A stretch of 42,712 nucleotides of DNA, taken from positions 1 through 42,712 of the forward strand of contig CAMAUC010000023.1 in NCBI GenBank assembly GCA_945861265.1. Reading direction: 5' to 3'. Positions 32,488 to 42,246 of the stretch are shown in pieces (the first letter of the stretch is position 1; each line of letters begins with the position of its first letter). Origin of the DNA: Rhizobium sp. Q54. Lineage in GTDB: Bacteria; Pseudomonadota; Alphaproteobacteria; Rhizobiales; Xanthobacteraceae. The position numbers and the translations under genes are program-made. The notes under the pieces are model-generated. The model worked only from the letters and a program-made list of their open reading frames with translations. It ran no database searches and was not told where the DNA came from.

Positions 32488-33378
32488 ATGACTCTGTCGA
32501 GCATGACCGGCTTCGCGCGCGGCCAGGGCGCCGCCGGCGCCTATGTCTGGAACTGGGAAATCAAGTCGGTCAACGCCAAGGGCCTCGACGTTCGCTTCCG
32601 TTTGCCGCCGGGCTGGGACGCGATCGAAGGGCCGGTGCGCAAGGCGGCAACCGATGCGTTGGGCCGCGGTACCGTCTACGGCAACCTCACCGTCGAGCGC
32701 AAAGGCGTGCAGCCGACAGTGCGGATCAACGAGCCGGTGCTCAACGCGGTCATTGCCACGCTCGATATGCTCGACAATAAAATCGTCGGCGCCAATCGTC
32801 CGACGCTGGACGGCATTCTGGCGCTCAAAGGCGTCATGGAAATCGTCGAGGAAGACGAGAGCGAGGGTGATCGCCGCGCCGCGGAAGCCGCGATCATTGC
32901 CGGCTTCGACAAGACGTTGGCCGATCTGGTGGCGATGCGGCGCGCCGAGGGCGCGACCCTCGGCCGGCTGTTGGCGGCCCGGATCGATGAGATCGGAGCG
33001 CTCGCCGCGCGCGCCGAGGCGGCGCCCGGCCGCAAAGCCGAGGCGATCAAGGCGAGGCTCGCCGAGCAAGTCGCGACCTTGCTGTCCGCCTCGCAGCGCT
33101 TCGACAGCGACCGGCTGCATCAGGAGGCAATCCTGCTCGCCTCCAAGGCCGATATCCGCGAAGAACTCGACCGGCTCGCCTCGCATGGCGAACAGGTGCG
33201 CAAAATGCTTGCCGATGGCGGTGCGGTTGGCCGCAAACTCGATTTTCTGGCGCAGGAACTCAACCGCGAATCGAATACGCTGACCGCCAAGGCCAACGAC
33301 GTCGAATTGACGAATATCGGGCTGGAGCTGAAAAGCACGGTCGAGCAATTCCGCGAGCAGGTGCAGAACCTGGAATGA
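32488..33378 (+). CDS. yicC: YicC family endoribonuclease
   Basis: YicC proteins are small stress-linked RNases, in E. coli tied to decay of the sRNA RyhB. The 296-residue protein has the N-terminal YicC domain (SSMTGFARGQG, WEIKSVNAKGLDVRFRLP) and the C-terminal DUF1732 domain (RFDSDRLHQEAILLASKADIREELDRLASH in two blocks), ending ELTNIGLELKSTVEQFREQVQNLE. It overlaps gmk by four bases (ATGA), and this pairing is common. Confidence 0.96.
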   Translation: MTLSSMTGFARGQGAAGAYVWNWEIKSVNAKGLDVRFRLPPGWDAIEGPVRKAATDALGRGTVYGNLTVERKGVQPTVRINEPVLNAVIATLDMLDNKIVGANRPTLDGILALKGVMEIVEEDESEGDRRAAEAAIIAGFDKTLADLVAMRRAEGATLGRLLAARIDEIGALAARAEAAPGRKAEAIKARLAEQVATLLSASQRFDSDRLHQEAILLASKADIREELDRLASHGEQVRKMLADGGAVGRKLDFLAQELNRESNTLTAKANDVELTNIGLELKSTVEQFREQVQNLE

Positions 33379-34046
33379 ACGACGAACCCGACATCAGCCG
33401 CCGTGGCATCATGCTTGTCCTGTCGTCGCCATCCGGCGCCGGCAAGACCACGCTGACGCGCAATCTGCTCGAGCAGGAGAATATCGACTATCCGGGCAAG
33501 CTCGAATTGTCGATATCGGCGACGACGCGGCCGCGCCGCCCGAGCGAAATCGACGCCGTGCATTATCATTTCGTGACCAAATCTCGCTTCGAAAGCATGC
33601 GCGACCACGGCGAATTGCTCGAATGGGCAGAGGTGCACGGCAATTATTACGGCACGCCGCGAGAGCCAGTCGAAAAGGCTTTGGCCGACGGCCGCGACGT
33701 TTTGTTCGACATCGACTGGCAAGGCACGCGCCAGCTGCTCGAGAAAATGCGTGATGACGTCGTCACAGTCTTTGTCCTGCCGCCGACCGCGCAGGAATTG
33801 AAATCGCGTCTGGTGCGCCGCGCCGAGGATAGCGACACGGTGATCGCCGAGCGGCTGCGCAACGCGGCCGAAGAGTTCAAGCACTGGAACGAATACGATT
33901 ACATTCTCGTCAACCGCGATCTCGACAAGAGCTTTGGGCGGTTGCGCGCGATCCTGACCGCCGAGCGGCTCAAGCGCGTCAAGATGCCGAACCTCAGCGA
34001 TTTCGTCGGCAAGCTGCTCGCCGACCTAAAAGGTTTGATGCCCTGA
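33375..34046 (+). CDS. gmk: Guanylate kinase
   Basis: Converts GMP to GDP with ATP. The 223-residue protein has P-loop LSSPSGAGKTTLTRNLL near residues 16-32, SISATTRPRRPSEIDAVHYHF, the lid/GMP-binding EWAEVHGNYYGTP, and DIDWQGTRQL. It starts inside the yicC stop codon. It converges with rsmA, leaving 8 bases between their stops. Confidence 0.97.
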   Translation: MNDEPDISRRGIMLVLSSPSGAGKTTLTRNLLEQENIDYPGKLELSISATTRPRRPSEIDAVHYHFVTKSRFESMRDHGELLEWAEVHGNYYGTPREPVEKALADGRDVLFDIDWQGTRQLLEKMRDDVVTVFVLPPTAQELKSRLVRRAEDSDTVIAERLRNAAEEFKHWNEYDYILVNRDLDKSFGRLRAILTAERLKRVKMPNLSDFVGKLLADLKGLMP

Positions 34047-34054
34047 CCGCGGCC

Positions 34055-34909
34055 TTAAGTCCCGGCGCGAATCCGCACAAAGATCCGCGCCAGCGTAACA
34101 AAGCCGGCGACATCGATTTCCTCGGCGCGCGCGGTCGGCTCGATACCGGCGCCCGCGAGCAGGGCGTTCGCATCCACACCCAGCGATTTGAGGCTCTGCC
34201 GCAGCATCTTGCGGCGCTGGCCGAAGGCGGCTTCGGTGACGCGCTGCAAGGCGATAGCGTCACAGTCCAGCGGCTCGGCGCGCGGCACCAGCCGCACCAC
34301 CGAGGAGGTGACCGACGGCGGCGGCACGAAGGCGGTCGGCGCGACGTCGAACAGGATTTTCGCCTCGGTGCGCCAGCCGGCCAGCACGGCGAGGCGGCCA
34401 TAGGCCTTGTCGCCAACGCGGGCGACGATGCGCTCGGCGACCTCGCGCTGGAACATCAGCACCATTGAATCGTACCAGGGCGGCCATGGCTCGGCGGTCA
34501 GCCAGTTAATCAGCAGCGCGGTGCCGATATTGTACGGCAGGTTGGCGACGATGCGGGCGCGCTCCGGGCCGAGCTGTTCGCGGACATCGATCTTGAGCGC
34601 ATCGCCGGAGACGATATCGAGACGCCCTGGATAATGCGCGGCGATCTCGGCCAGCGCGGCCAGCGCGCGTTCGTCGCGCTCGACGGCGATGACGCGGCGG
34701 GCGCCGAGCGTCAGCAACGCGCGCGTCAGGCCGCCCGGGCCGGGGCCGATCTCGACCACGGTGATGTTTTCCAGAGGCTCGGCGGCGCGGGCGATGCGCG
34801 CGGTCAAATTGAGGTCGTGCAGGAAATTCTGGCCGAGCGATTTCTTCGGCGTCAGCCCGTGCTTGCGAATGACCTCGCGCAGCGGCGGCAGGTCGTCGAT
34901 CTGGGTCAT
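34055..34909 (-). CDS. rsmA: 16S rRNA dimethyladenosine transferase
   Basis: RsmA (KsgA) dimethylates A1518 and A1519 of 16S rRNA late in 30S assembly. The 284-residue protein has [14 protein letters not shown] motif [30 protein letters not shown], the catalytic [11 protein letters not shown], and the C-terminal [16 protein letters not shown]. The start at 34909 ([11 protein letters not shown]) fits the family. The expected Shine-Dalgarno position is occupied by repeat copy B, whose own ATG opens a 5-codon frame that overlaps this start as ATGA. It is the last gene of the lptF-to-rsmA run. Confidence 0.97.
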   Translation of the reverse strand: MTQIDDLPPLREVIRKHGLTPKKSLGQNFLHDLNLTARIARAAEPLENITVVEIGPGPGGLTRALLTLGARRVIAVERDERALAALAEIAAHYPGRLDIVSGDALKIDVREQLGPERARIVANLPYNIGTALLINWLTAEPWPPWYDSMVLMFQREVAERIVARVGDKAYGRLAVLAGWRTEAKILFDVAPTAFVPPPSVTSSVVRLVPRAEPLDCDAIALQRVTEAAFGQRRKMLRQSLKSLGVDANALLAGAGIEPTARAEEIDVAGFVTLARIFVRIRAGT

Positions 34910-34917
34910 GTTCGTTT

Positions 34918-35005
34918 GCGCATGATCTGATCCGACCTTCCTTCGTCCGCCGAAGCGGACTTCGCGAAGGCGGGAAACCGGTGTCCACTTTTCGGGATCA
35001 TGCGC
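34918..35005. repeat. 88-bp dispersed palindromic element, copy B
   Basis: Bounded by GCGCATGATC (34918-34927) and GATCATGCGC (34996-35005), with inner hairpin GTCCGC-CGAA-GCGGAC (34945-34960). It is the inverted partner of copy A (10310-10397), of exactly equal length. One end touches the last base of the pdxA stop codon; the other lies 8 bases before the rsmA ATG. Confidence 0.88.
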
Positions 35006-36039
35006 TACTTCGCCGCAACCGGCGCGGGAGTTGCCGCCGCCAACCGCGCCGCCAAATGCAGGGCGGCGATCAGACTGGCCGGGTTGGCCTTGCCGGTGCC
35101 GGCGATATCGAATGCGGTGCCGTGATCGGGCGAGGTGCGCACGAACGGCAGCCCGAGCGTGACATTGACGCCGTGATCGAAGGCCAGCGTCTTGATCGGG
35201 ATCAGCGCCTGATCGTGATACATGCACATCGCCACGTCATAACTTGCGCGCGCTCGCTCGTGGAACATGGTGTCGGCCGGCAGCGGTCCAACCGCGTCGA
35301 TGCCGTCAGTGCGCAGCCGCGCGACGGCCGGCGCGACGATGGTCAGGTCTTCCTCACCGAGCATACCGTCTTCGCCGGCATGCGGATTGAGCCCGGCAAT
35401 GGCGATGCGCGGCCGGGCAATGCCGAAACGGGTGCCGAGGTCGTGCGCGACGATGCGGCCGGTCTCGACGATCAACTGCGTGCTCAGATGCGAGACGACG
35501 TCCTTGAGTGGCAGATGAATGGTCACCGGCACGACCGCCAGTTCGTTCGACCACAGCAGCATCACCGGACGACAGCTTTGCCCGGTGGATTCCGCCGCAA
35601 GCCTGGCGAGATATTCGGTATGGCCCGGCTCGGCGAAGCCGCCGCGATACAGCACGCTTTTCGCGATCGGATTGGTCACGACGCCGCAAGCGTCGCCGGC
35701 CAGGACGTCGGCGACCGCGCGCTTGATCGAGGCGATCGCCGCCGGCGCGCTGCTGTCGTCGGGCCGGCCGGGCTGGGCCGTCACCGTCTGGTCGAGCGCG
35801 ACCACCGGCAAGGCGCGGGCAAAGGTGTCATTGGCTTGTTTCGGCGTGACCACGGTCACGGGAACATCGAGGCCGAGCAAGGCCGCCCGTTGCCGGTAGA
35901 ACGCAGCATCGCCGATCACGTAAAATGGCGGCAGGTCGAGTTCGACCCGGCGCTTCCAGACGGCCAGCGTCAGGTCGGGACCGATGCCGGCCGGTTCGCC
36001 GAGCGTCAGGGCAAGGGGCGGGCCGCCGGCGGTGCTCAT
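35005..36039 (-). CDS. pdxA: 4-hydroxythreonine-4-phosphate dehydrogenase
   Basis: An NAD- and metal-dependent enzyme of the DXP-dependent vitamin B6 route. The 344-residue protein has [14 protein letters not shown] near the N-terminus, metal-binding His residues in [13 protein letters not shown] and [15 protein letters not shown], and [20 protein letters not shown] near the C-terminus. The start overlaps the surA stop by ATGA. The pdxA-rsmA pairing is widespread in proteobacteria. Confidence 0.97.
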   Translation of the reverse strand: MSTAGGPPLALTLGEPAGIGPDLTLAVWKRRVELDLPPFYVIGDAAFYRQRAALLGLDVPVTVVTPKQANDTFARALPVVALDQTVTAQPGRPDDSSAPAAIASIKRAVADVLAGDACGVVTNPIAKSVLYRGGFAEPGHTEYLARLAAESTGQSCRPVMLLWSNELAVVPVTIHLPLKDVVSHLSTQLIVETGRIVAHDLGTRFGIARPRIAIAGLNPHAGEDGMLGEEDLTIVAPAVARLRTDGIDAVGPLPADTMFHERARASYDVAMCMYHDQALIPIKTLAFDHGVNVTLGLPFVRTSPDHGTAFDIAGTGKANPASLIAALHLAARLAAATPAPVAAK

Positions 36040-36959
36040 TTGTTTTTGTATTCGATCATCGCCGAGCGGCGAATTTCTTCCAGAAATTTCTTGGATTCGG
36101 CTTCATAGCGTGTCGAGAAGATTTTCTCGCGAATTTCACGCTTGGCCGGCGAGTCGGCGGTGTTCTCCTTTTTTTCGCAAAGGGCGTACATTTGCAGACC
36201 CTGCGACGTCACGTCCGGCGAACTCAGCCGGCCGACTTCGAGTTTGGCCAGCAGGTCGCGGAACGGCTCCGGCAGATCGGCCGAACTCTTGGTGATGGGC
36301 TCGCGCACCGCGACGTCGCGCAAGGAACGCGCTAACGGCAGTCCCATCTTGCATGACTCGAAACGGTTGCGCAGATTTTCCGCCATCTGGCGTTTGCTAT
36401 CAATCAGCACGGCGCTCGAACCGGCGGGAATGACGACTGTCACCGGATAAAGCGTATAGACATAGGCGACCGAGCTTTCCGCCTCGTTGCGCGAGCGCAG
36501 AGCACTGGCGACGTCGGCATCGCCAACCTGCAGCGACGTGTTGTAGCGGCCGCGCACCAATTGCGTCCAGGTCATTTCGGCGCGCAGACGTGCCTTGAGC
36601 GCGTTCGCCGATATGCCGCCACGGTCGAGCGCCGCCGAGAATTGTTGCGTCGAAATATTCTGGCGCTTTGCCATGGTTTCGAAGGCGGCATCGATTTCCG
36701 CGTCGCTCACTTCGACGCCGTAGACTCGCCCCTTGGCGATCTTGAGGCGGTCATCGATCAATTCCTGGATGACCTGCGCGCGGGTCACCGGCTTGTTCGA
36801 TGCCGTCGTCATCAGTTTGGTGCGCTGATGAATGTCGAGCTCGGTGATCGGCGAGCCATTGGCGATAACGGCGACTTGCGCCGACGCCAGCGCTGGCGCC
36901 AGCAGGCTGGCGACGACAAGGGCGCAGGCCATGAAATTCCGAACCGGCCGACGTGTCAT
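36036..36959 (-). CDS. surA: SurA-like periplasmic chaperone/peptidyl-prolyl isomerase
   Basis: SurA escorts unfolded outer-membrane proteins, including LptD. The 307-residue protein has a signal peptide (TRRPVRNFMACALVVASLLA, cleavage after ASAQ). The SurA N-domain follows (VAVIANGSPITELDIHQRTK, VIQELIDDRLKIAKGRVYGVEVSDAEIDAAF in two parts), then one degenerate PPIC-like domain (about residues 150-285) with GRLSSPDVTSQGLQMYALCE. E. coli SurA has two PPIase domains (428 residues); the short form is usual in alphaproteobacteria. The start at 36959 has AGGA six bases ahead. It follows lptD by 80 bases. Confidence 0.9.
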   Translation of the reverse strand: MTRRPVRNFMACALVVASLLAPALASAQVAVIANGSPITELDIHQRTKLMTTASNKPVTRAQVIQELIDDRLKIAKGRVYGVEVSDAEIDAAFETMAKRQNISTQQFSAALDRGGISANALKARLRAEMTWTQLVRGRYNTSLQVGDADVASALRSRNEAESSVAYVYTLYPVTVVIPAGSSAVLIDSKRQMAENLRNRFESCKMGLPLARSLRDVAVREPITKSSADLPEPFRDLLAKLEVGRLSSPDVTSQGLQMYALCEKKENTADSPAKREIREKIFSTRYEAESKKFLEEIRRSAMIEYKNK

Positions 36960-37039
36960 GTTCATTCCTGGCTTTGCTCGATCCATTGCTTCCGCTCTCT
37001 CAGACGGCGCGGGCGGCCGCGGCACTTTACTTAAGGCTG

Positions 37040-39541
37040 CTACTGCGAGCCGACCGTTTGATTGACCGAGGTTCCGCCGAGGGTCCGCAAGGTCAACTGC
37101 AGCATAATCTGATGGTCGGCCGTCACATTGCCGCTGTAGGTATAATTCGTAATGTAATTTAGGGCCAAGATGAGGCAATCGTCGATATAGCCGAGGCCAA
37201 CACGGGTCTGAGAAAATTTATTGGCGTTGATGTCATAAAGGGCGGAGCCCAGAACCACCCAGTTGGTGTCGAGTTTGTACTGACCCGAGCCAAGAACGCC
37301 CTGGCGCCGGTTCAGGAAGCCGATTTCAGGCTGCGCAGCATAGTCGCCATACAGCAGCATCGCGGTCCAGCGGTCGAAATTGACGCTGGTTTCAAGCTCC
37401 ATGCGCTTCATCGTGAAGCCGTCCTCGGCAAAACGGAAACGCGAGGTGAATTTGTAGATGCTGTTGGGCTGGTAGGAGGCGCGGGCCACGTAGTCCGACG
37501 CGCGGCTATCGAGGCCACTGGCCAATCCGGTATTGCTGGCGTCGGCGACGGCGAACGAATTCTGACCGAACAGGCTATAGGACTGGCCGAACAGCAGGTT
37601 GACGAAGCCACCCTGATTAAACTGGGTGGTATACTGCAGACCGTAATTGGCGCGGCCACCGCCCTCGACCCGGTCCCAGCCGGAAAACTTGTCGACGCGG
37701 AACAGATTGCTGTCGTCGAACACCAGGGTCTGGGCGTCCTCATTCGGGAAGCGCCCGACCTGGGTCTCGTTTGGCCGCATGATGATCTGCGCCAGCGGCT
37801 CGATGGTCTGGGTGCCCCAGGACTGCACGTTGATGAAAGGGTAGCGGTATTCCATGCCGACGGTCGGCATGGCGCGCACCAGGTTGCTGTCGCCGGTGTT
37901 GATGTAGTTGCTGACGTTTGGATCGTTCATGACCTGGATCGAGGCAGCGTCGGCGCGCAGCGAGGCGAAGGGCGTGAATACCTGGCCGAGGCCATCGGTG
38001 ATGCTGCGTCGCCAATCGGTCTGTGCCGAAACGCGGCTGAAGGTGCCGGGAGCGCCTCGCAACAAACAATTGGCGCTCGTCTTGACGGCGGGGTCGGCGG
38101 TCACGCAGGCATTTCCACCGCTGGTGCCGGCGATCGTCGCAGCTTGCGTAACCGCGTCGAAGTTCGCCTGGTTGCGGGTCAGGCTGGTGAAATTGACCTT
38201 GTAGCCAAGTTCGCCGCCCAAGATCGGCTGGTCGAACGTGTATTTGTAATCGATGACCGGGTGCACGACAGGAATCTGGGCCTGCGAGTCAGCTTCCGAA
38301 AAGCCGAGATAATAGATGCTGCGGATATCGAAATAGCTGCGGTTGCCGGTGCCGGTCAGATAGAGCTGCGAGACGCCCTCGGCGGCGTTGTTCTTCGTCG
38401 GGTCGACGATGCGATAGCGCGAAATACGCGGGTTGTAGTCCTGCAGGAAGGTTCGGTCCGACACCATGAGGGCGTCCCAGCCCCACAGCCATTTGTTGGT
38501 GATCGCGAACTGACCGCTTGATTCGACTTCGCCGCGCAGATCTCGATAGCCCGGCGTCGTGGTGCCGTCATCGCGGATGAAGACGTCCTTCTTGGCCTGG
38601 CTGATGCCGGCGGCGCGGATCGAATAGGCGCCATTGATCAGGCGTTGCCGATATTCGCCTTGCAGTAGCACGCCCTGTTTGGTCGTCAGCATCGGCTCGA
38701 ACATGGCGTCATAGTCCGGCGCCAGCGCCCAGTAATAGGGCACATCGATCGCGGTTCCATATTTCGAACTTGTCGATACGGCCGGCATCAACATGCCGGT
38801 CTTGCGCTTGACGGTCGGGTCGGGCGTGGAAAAATACGGCATCCACGCCAGCGGTTGGCCGAAGAATTCGAGGCGCGCGTCCTCGAAGTACATCATCTTC
38901 TCGCCCTGATCGTGAATGATGCGGGCGGCCTTGACCTGCCACAGCGGCGGCTTTTTCGGATCGTCTTTGCAGGGCTGGCAGGCGGTGTAGACGCCGTTAT
39001 GGAAGACAGTGTAGTTGCCGCTCGAGCGCTCGGCGCGGGCCGCGGCCATCCGGGTCTGATCGGGGCTGTCGAGGCGCAACGAGTCGACGAAGCCGTCGCG
39101 GTAATCGTCGGCCAGATCCATGATCTCGCCATACGTGACCTTGCCGTCCACTTCGGTCAGCCGGACATTGCCTTCGGCATGCAGGCGCTTGCTGGCCTGA
39201 TCGTAAACGACCTTGTCGGCCTCAAGGGTCGAGCCGCCATAATAAATCTGCACGCCGCCGACGGCGGAGACGCGATTATGGGTATAGTCGTAATCAATCT
39301 CGCGCGCCTGCACGAGCATTTGCTTTTGCCCGGCTTTGTCGCGGTCCAGATTGACCGACTTCTTGACCGGGGGCGGGGTTACCGGAAATCTCAGCTCCTG
39401 CGCTGAAACCGGCGCGACCGCGCTCATGCCGCCGCCAGCCAGGATGGCGAGGACGGCAACAATTTTGGCGGCGCTTCCGGGCTTGAACCTTGACCGTTCA
39501 AGCCTTGGCGCTGGTGGACGAGTGCAGAAACGCACCGCCAT
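37040..39541 (-). CDS. lptD: LPS-assembly protein LptD
   Basis: The outer-membrane barrel that inserts LPS, with LptE. About 833 residues: a signal region (KIVAVLAILAGGGMSAVAPV, cleavage near SAQ), the OstA/LptA-like jellyroll (MLVQAREIDYDYTHNRVSAVGGVQIYYGG in two parts, to about residue 200), then a long beta-barrel with alternating aromatic strands, ending LILALNYITNYTYSG. Cys pairs occur in YTACQPCKDD and NACVTADPAVKTSANC, and one more in DDCLIL. The start at 39541 overlaps the lptG stop (TGATG). Its neighbours lptG, lptF and surA support the call. Confidence 0.96.
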   Translation of the reverse strand: MAVRFCTRPPAPRLERSRFKPGSAAKIVAVLAILAGGGMSAVAPVSAQELRFPVTPPPVKKSVNLDRDKAGQKQMLVQAREIDYDYTHNRVSAVGGVQIYYGGSTLEADKVVYDQASKRLHAEGNVRLTEVDGKVTYGEIMDLADDYRDGFVDSLRLDSPDQTRMAAARAERSSGNYTVFHNGVYTACQPCKDDPKKPPLWQVKAARIIHDQGEKMMYFEDARLEFFGQPLAWMPYFSTPDPTVKRKTGMLMPAVSTSSKYGTAIDVPYYWALAPDYDAMFEPMLTTKQGVLLQGEYRQRLINGAYSIRAAGISQAKKDVFIRDDGTTTPGYRDLRGEVESSGQFAITNKWLWGWDALMVSDRTFLQDYNPRISRYRIVDPTKNNAAEGVSQLYLTGTGNRSYFDIRSIYYLGFSEADSQAQIPVVHPVIDYKYTFDQPILGGELGYKVNFTSLTRNQANFDAVTQAATIAGTSGGNACVTADPAVKTSANCLLRGAPGTFSRVSAQTDWRRSITDGLGQVFTPFASLRADAASIQVMNDPNVSNYINTGDSNLVRAMPTVGMEYRYPFINVQSWGTQTIEPLAQIIMRPNETQVGRFPNEDAQTLVFDDSNLFRVDKFSGWDRVEGGGRANYGLQYTTQFNQGGFVNLLFGQSYSLFGQNSFAVADASNTGLASGLDSRASDYVARASYQPNSIYKFTSRFRFAEDGFTMKRMELETSVNFDRWTAMLLYGDYAAQPEIGFLNRRQGVLGSGQYKLDTNWVVLGSALYDINANKFSQTRVGLGYIDDCLILALNYITNYTYSGNVTADHQIMLQLTLRTLGGTSVNQTVGSQ

Positions 39542-40638
39542 CACCCGTCCTCCTGGTACAACAACGCAATAAACCCGGTCAGGCCGCCCGCGACAACAGG
39601 CAGCCAAGCCGCTGCCACAGGGTGCATCAGCTCAGCCTTGCTCAGATCCTCGGTCACCTTCTGCAAAATATAGAGCAGAAACCCGGAGGCGACGCCACTT
39701 AAAACCATCTTTTGCACGCCACCGAACCGAAAGAAACGTAAACTCACGGAGGCGGCAAGGAGAACCATGGCGACCAGGAAAAATGGCCGGGCCAGAAGCT
39801 TCTGGAACTGCAATCTATAGCCTGCGGCGACCAGACCTGCGTGTTCCGCGATCTTGATATACAGTGGCAATTCCCAGAATGGCACAGTTTCTGGCGTGGC
39901 AAAGCTTTCGCGTACTTGCTCGGGCGTCAGATTGGTCTTCAGACCGAACTCGGCCAGGTCAACGGGCAAAGCCCGCAATTCGTACAGGCGGGCGTCCAAA
40001 AGCCGCCAGATCCCAGGTTCCAGGACCGCGGTGCGCGATTCGATGCGTTGTTTGAAGTGTCCGGTGGCGTCGAAAGTGAACACGGTGACGCCGGATAGCG
40101 TAACGCCCTGGTCGCGGCTCGATTTGGCGTTGATGATGGCTTGGCCATCGCCGTTGCGCTGGCTCGCCCAGAATGGACCGCCGCCGCCTCGTAAAGCGCT
40201 GGCGTCCTGCCCGAACAATTCGGCCTCGAACCGCTTCGATCGCTCCTGCAGGAGGGCCGAGACCGGATTATAGACAGCGGTGGCAAACACGCCGAACAGG
40301 AAGGCCACGATCAAAGCCGGCGAAACGAACTGCCAGGCCGACATGCCGGCGGCGCGCGCGACCACCAGTTCAAGCCGGCGCGAGAAATTCAGATAGCAGG
40401 ACATCGCGCCAATCAGCACACAGAACGGCAGGATCCTTTCGGTCACCTGCGGCACGCGATAGAGCGAGGTCTTGGCCACCAGCGCGGCCGAGACATTCGG
40501 CAGGTCGGCGGCGCGGCGCATCAATTCGATATAATCGAGCAGCGCCACCAGCACCGTGATGCCGGCAAATGTCAGCAGCACCGCGCTGAGAAAACGCAGC
40601 CCGAAATAGCGCGCGATTTTGCCGCCGATGATGCTCAT
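39541..40638 (-). CDS. lptG: LPS export ABC transporter permease LptG
   Basis: The inner-membrane permease that, with LptF and the LptB ATPase, extracts LPS. The 365-residue protein has three N-terminal helices (YFGLRFLSAVLLTFAGITVL; FCVLIGAMSCYLNFSRRLEL; FVSPALIVAFLFGVFATAVY). A periplasmic jellyroll (about residues 130-260) follows, then three C-terminal helices. The coupling region RRLELVVARAAGMSAWQ is typical. It overlaps lptF by ATGA and lptD by one base. lptB is not in the window. Confidence 0.96.
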   Translation of the reverse strand: MSIIGGKIARYFGLRFLSAVLLTFAGITVLVALLDYIELMRRAADLPNVSAALVAKTSLYRVPQVTERILPFCVLIGAMSCYLNFSRRLELVVARAAGMSAWQFVSPALIVAFLFGVFATAVYNPVSALLQERSKRFEAELFGQDASALRGGGGPFWASQRNGDGQAIINAKSSRDQGVTLSGVTVFTFDATGHFKQRIESRTAVLEPGIWRLLDARLYELRALPVDLAEFGLKTNLTPEQVRESFATPETVPFWELPLYIKIAEHAGLVAAGYRLQFQKLLARPFFLVAMVLLAASVSLRFFRFGGVQKMVLSGVASGFLLYILQKVTEDLSKAELMHPVAAAWLPVVAGGLTGFIALLYQEDG

Positions 40639-41795
40639 GGCGCGGCGAACCGTTGCGTCAGGCGCGCGCTGAGCGCGGCCAGCCAGTTGGTGAGGAACGC
40701 CGGCGGCTCCAGGATCAGGCCGCGGTGAATGACGAACAATCCGCCGCCGAAGGCGATGGCAAAGCCGACATATTGCAGCGCCAGCATCCAGGGCGCGGTG
40801 GCGCCGAACACGGTCGAGGCAAATCCGATCAGCCGCAACAGCGCCACCCCGCTGATGGCGCCAACCATCGACAGCGCCCGGCTCTGCCGGTTGGTGCGCG
40901 GCGCGCCGAGATAGGCGAAAGCAATCACCACGAAGGCGATCGGGTAAAGCGGCGCGACCAGCCGGTCATGCAGCTCAGCGCGGAATTGGCCGGGCTGCTC
41001 GAGGTAATGGGGATCCTTCGGATCGGGAAACAGCAATTGCCACAAATAGCGTTCGCGGATCGAATATTTCACCGACTGCGTGCCGCCGGAAAACTGCGAC
41101 AGATCGAAGCCATAGCGGTCGAACTCGACCATGGCCGGCTCGCTTTTGCCGACCTCCTGACGTTGCACGACGCCCTTTTGCAGGATCAGAAAGGTGCCGT
41201 TGTCATTGTCGAGAAGTTCGCCGGTGTCCGACAAGATGGTCATGCGCTCGTTCGGATTGCGCCGGTCGTCGAGGAAGATGCCGACCAACTGTCCGTTGCG
41301 CAGCCGCTCGCGAATATGGATGGTGACGCCGGCGTCGATCGCGGTGAAACGCCCGGGCTGCACGATCGTGCTCACCACATTGGCGCGCACTTCGGTGAGC
41401 CAGTCGCGCAGCATGCGCAGACCCTTGGGCGCGAAATAGGCGCTGATCGACATGACGATGATCGACACCACGATCGCCACCGACATGAATGCGCGAAACA
41501 GCTTCCACGGCGACATGCCGGCCGCGTTCATGACGATGATTTCGGAATCGGTCGACAGCTTGTTGAGCGTGTGCGCGGCAGCGATCAGCAGAGCGATCGG
41601 CGCAATCACCAGGACAAGCAGGGGAACGATCAGCCCGGTAATGCCGACGAAGACCAGAACGGTCTGGCCCTGGCTGGTCATCAGATCGATATCGCGCAGC
41701 GCCTGGGTGACCCAGATCACCGCCGTCAAGCTGATCAGCACCAGCAAGAACGCACCGAAAGTGGTGCGAAAAATATAGTGGCTGATGGACCCCAT
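40635..41795 (-). CDS. lptF: LPS export ABC transporter permease LptF
   Basis: Partner of LptG. The 386-residue protein starts MGSISHYIFRTTFGAFLLVL, with helices near residues 12-35, 52-80 and 100-122. The coupling stretch TDSEIIVMNAAGMSPWKLFR is followed by a periplasmic domain (about residues 130-265) and three C-terminal helices (APLYPIAFVVIAFAYLG onward). The start at 41795 was chosen because the upstream in-frame residues are not LptF-like; GAGGGG lies about 12 bases ahead. Two near-identical hairpins occur in its leader. Confidence 0.96.
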   Translation of the reverse strand: MGSISHYIFRTTFGAFLLVLISLTAVIWVTQALRDIDLMTSQGQTVLVFVGITGLIVPLLVLVIAPIALLIAAAHTLNKLSTDSEIIVMNAAGMSPWKLFRAFMSVAIVVSIIVMSISAYFAPKGLRMLRDWLTEVRANVVSTIVQPGRFTAIDAGVTIHIRERLRNGQLVGIFLDDRRNPNERMTILSDTGELLDNDNGTFLILQKGVVQRQEVGKSEPAMVEFDRYGFDLSQFSGGTQSVKYSIRERYLWQLLFPDPKDPHYLEQPGQFRAELHDRLVAPLYPIAFVVIAFAYLGAPRTNRQSRALSMVGAISGVALLRLIGFASTVFGATAPWMLALQYVGFAIAFGGGLFVIHRGLILEPPAFLTNWLAALSARLTQRFAAP

Positions 41796-42246
41796 CGGTG
41801 GTGTCGTTCCCCTCAAACGGCTTGCGTCGCAAGCCTTTCGCCCCTGACCAGGCTTGCAAGGCAAGCCTGATGCCCCTCGAGCGGCGCACCCCTGGCCCCG
41901 CCGCGAGCCACGGGGAAAGCAACCGTAAACCTTAAGCCGCTTACGTTTACCTTGATCCAGCTACAAAATGGCCCTGCCAAGGCAAAGCCGTTGATCATGC
42001 ACAATAATTGGTAAACGCCGGCGGCGTCGCGCTGCCCTGGAAACAAGCCCGGCAGGGTCGATTCTGGCAAGCAAATACCGCCCCGTGCCGCCGTTTTACC
42101 AGGTGCCCAGCCGGGGCGATCGATCTCTTGAAAACCCCCATAAAACCGGGGGCAGGGGCTTTGCAGAGCGGCGGACGGCGCGCCATATGCGTGCTGCCCG
42201 ACGCTGCACCCGACCTCGCAGCCGATCCAGAACAAGGAAATCATCC
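41796..42246. other. Divergent lptF-pepA intergenic region
   Basis: 451 bases that must hold promoters for both lptF and pepA. It contains the two lptF-side hairpins (41819-41868) and an inverted GTAAAC/GTTTAC pair around 41926-41951. AAGGA precedes pepA. I see no credible small gene and no clear -35/-10 pair. Confidence 0.5.
41819..41868. repeat. Two tandem hairpins in the lptF leader
   Basis: GGCTTGC-GTC-GCAAGCC (41819-41835) and GGCTTGC-AAG-GCAAGCC (41851-41867) have identical 7-bp arms and different loops, 32 bases apart. GCCCCT is also repeated behind each. They end about 24 bases before the lptF start on its mRNA side. Confidence 0.75.

Noticed and set aside
40653-41870. 405-codon frame antisense to lptF
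   Set aside because: Same shadow pattern, and lptF is fully accounted for on the minus strand.
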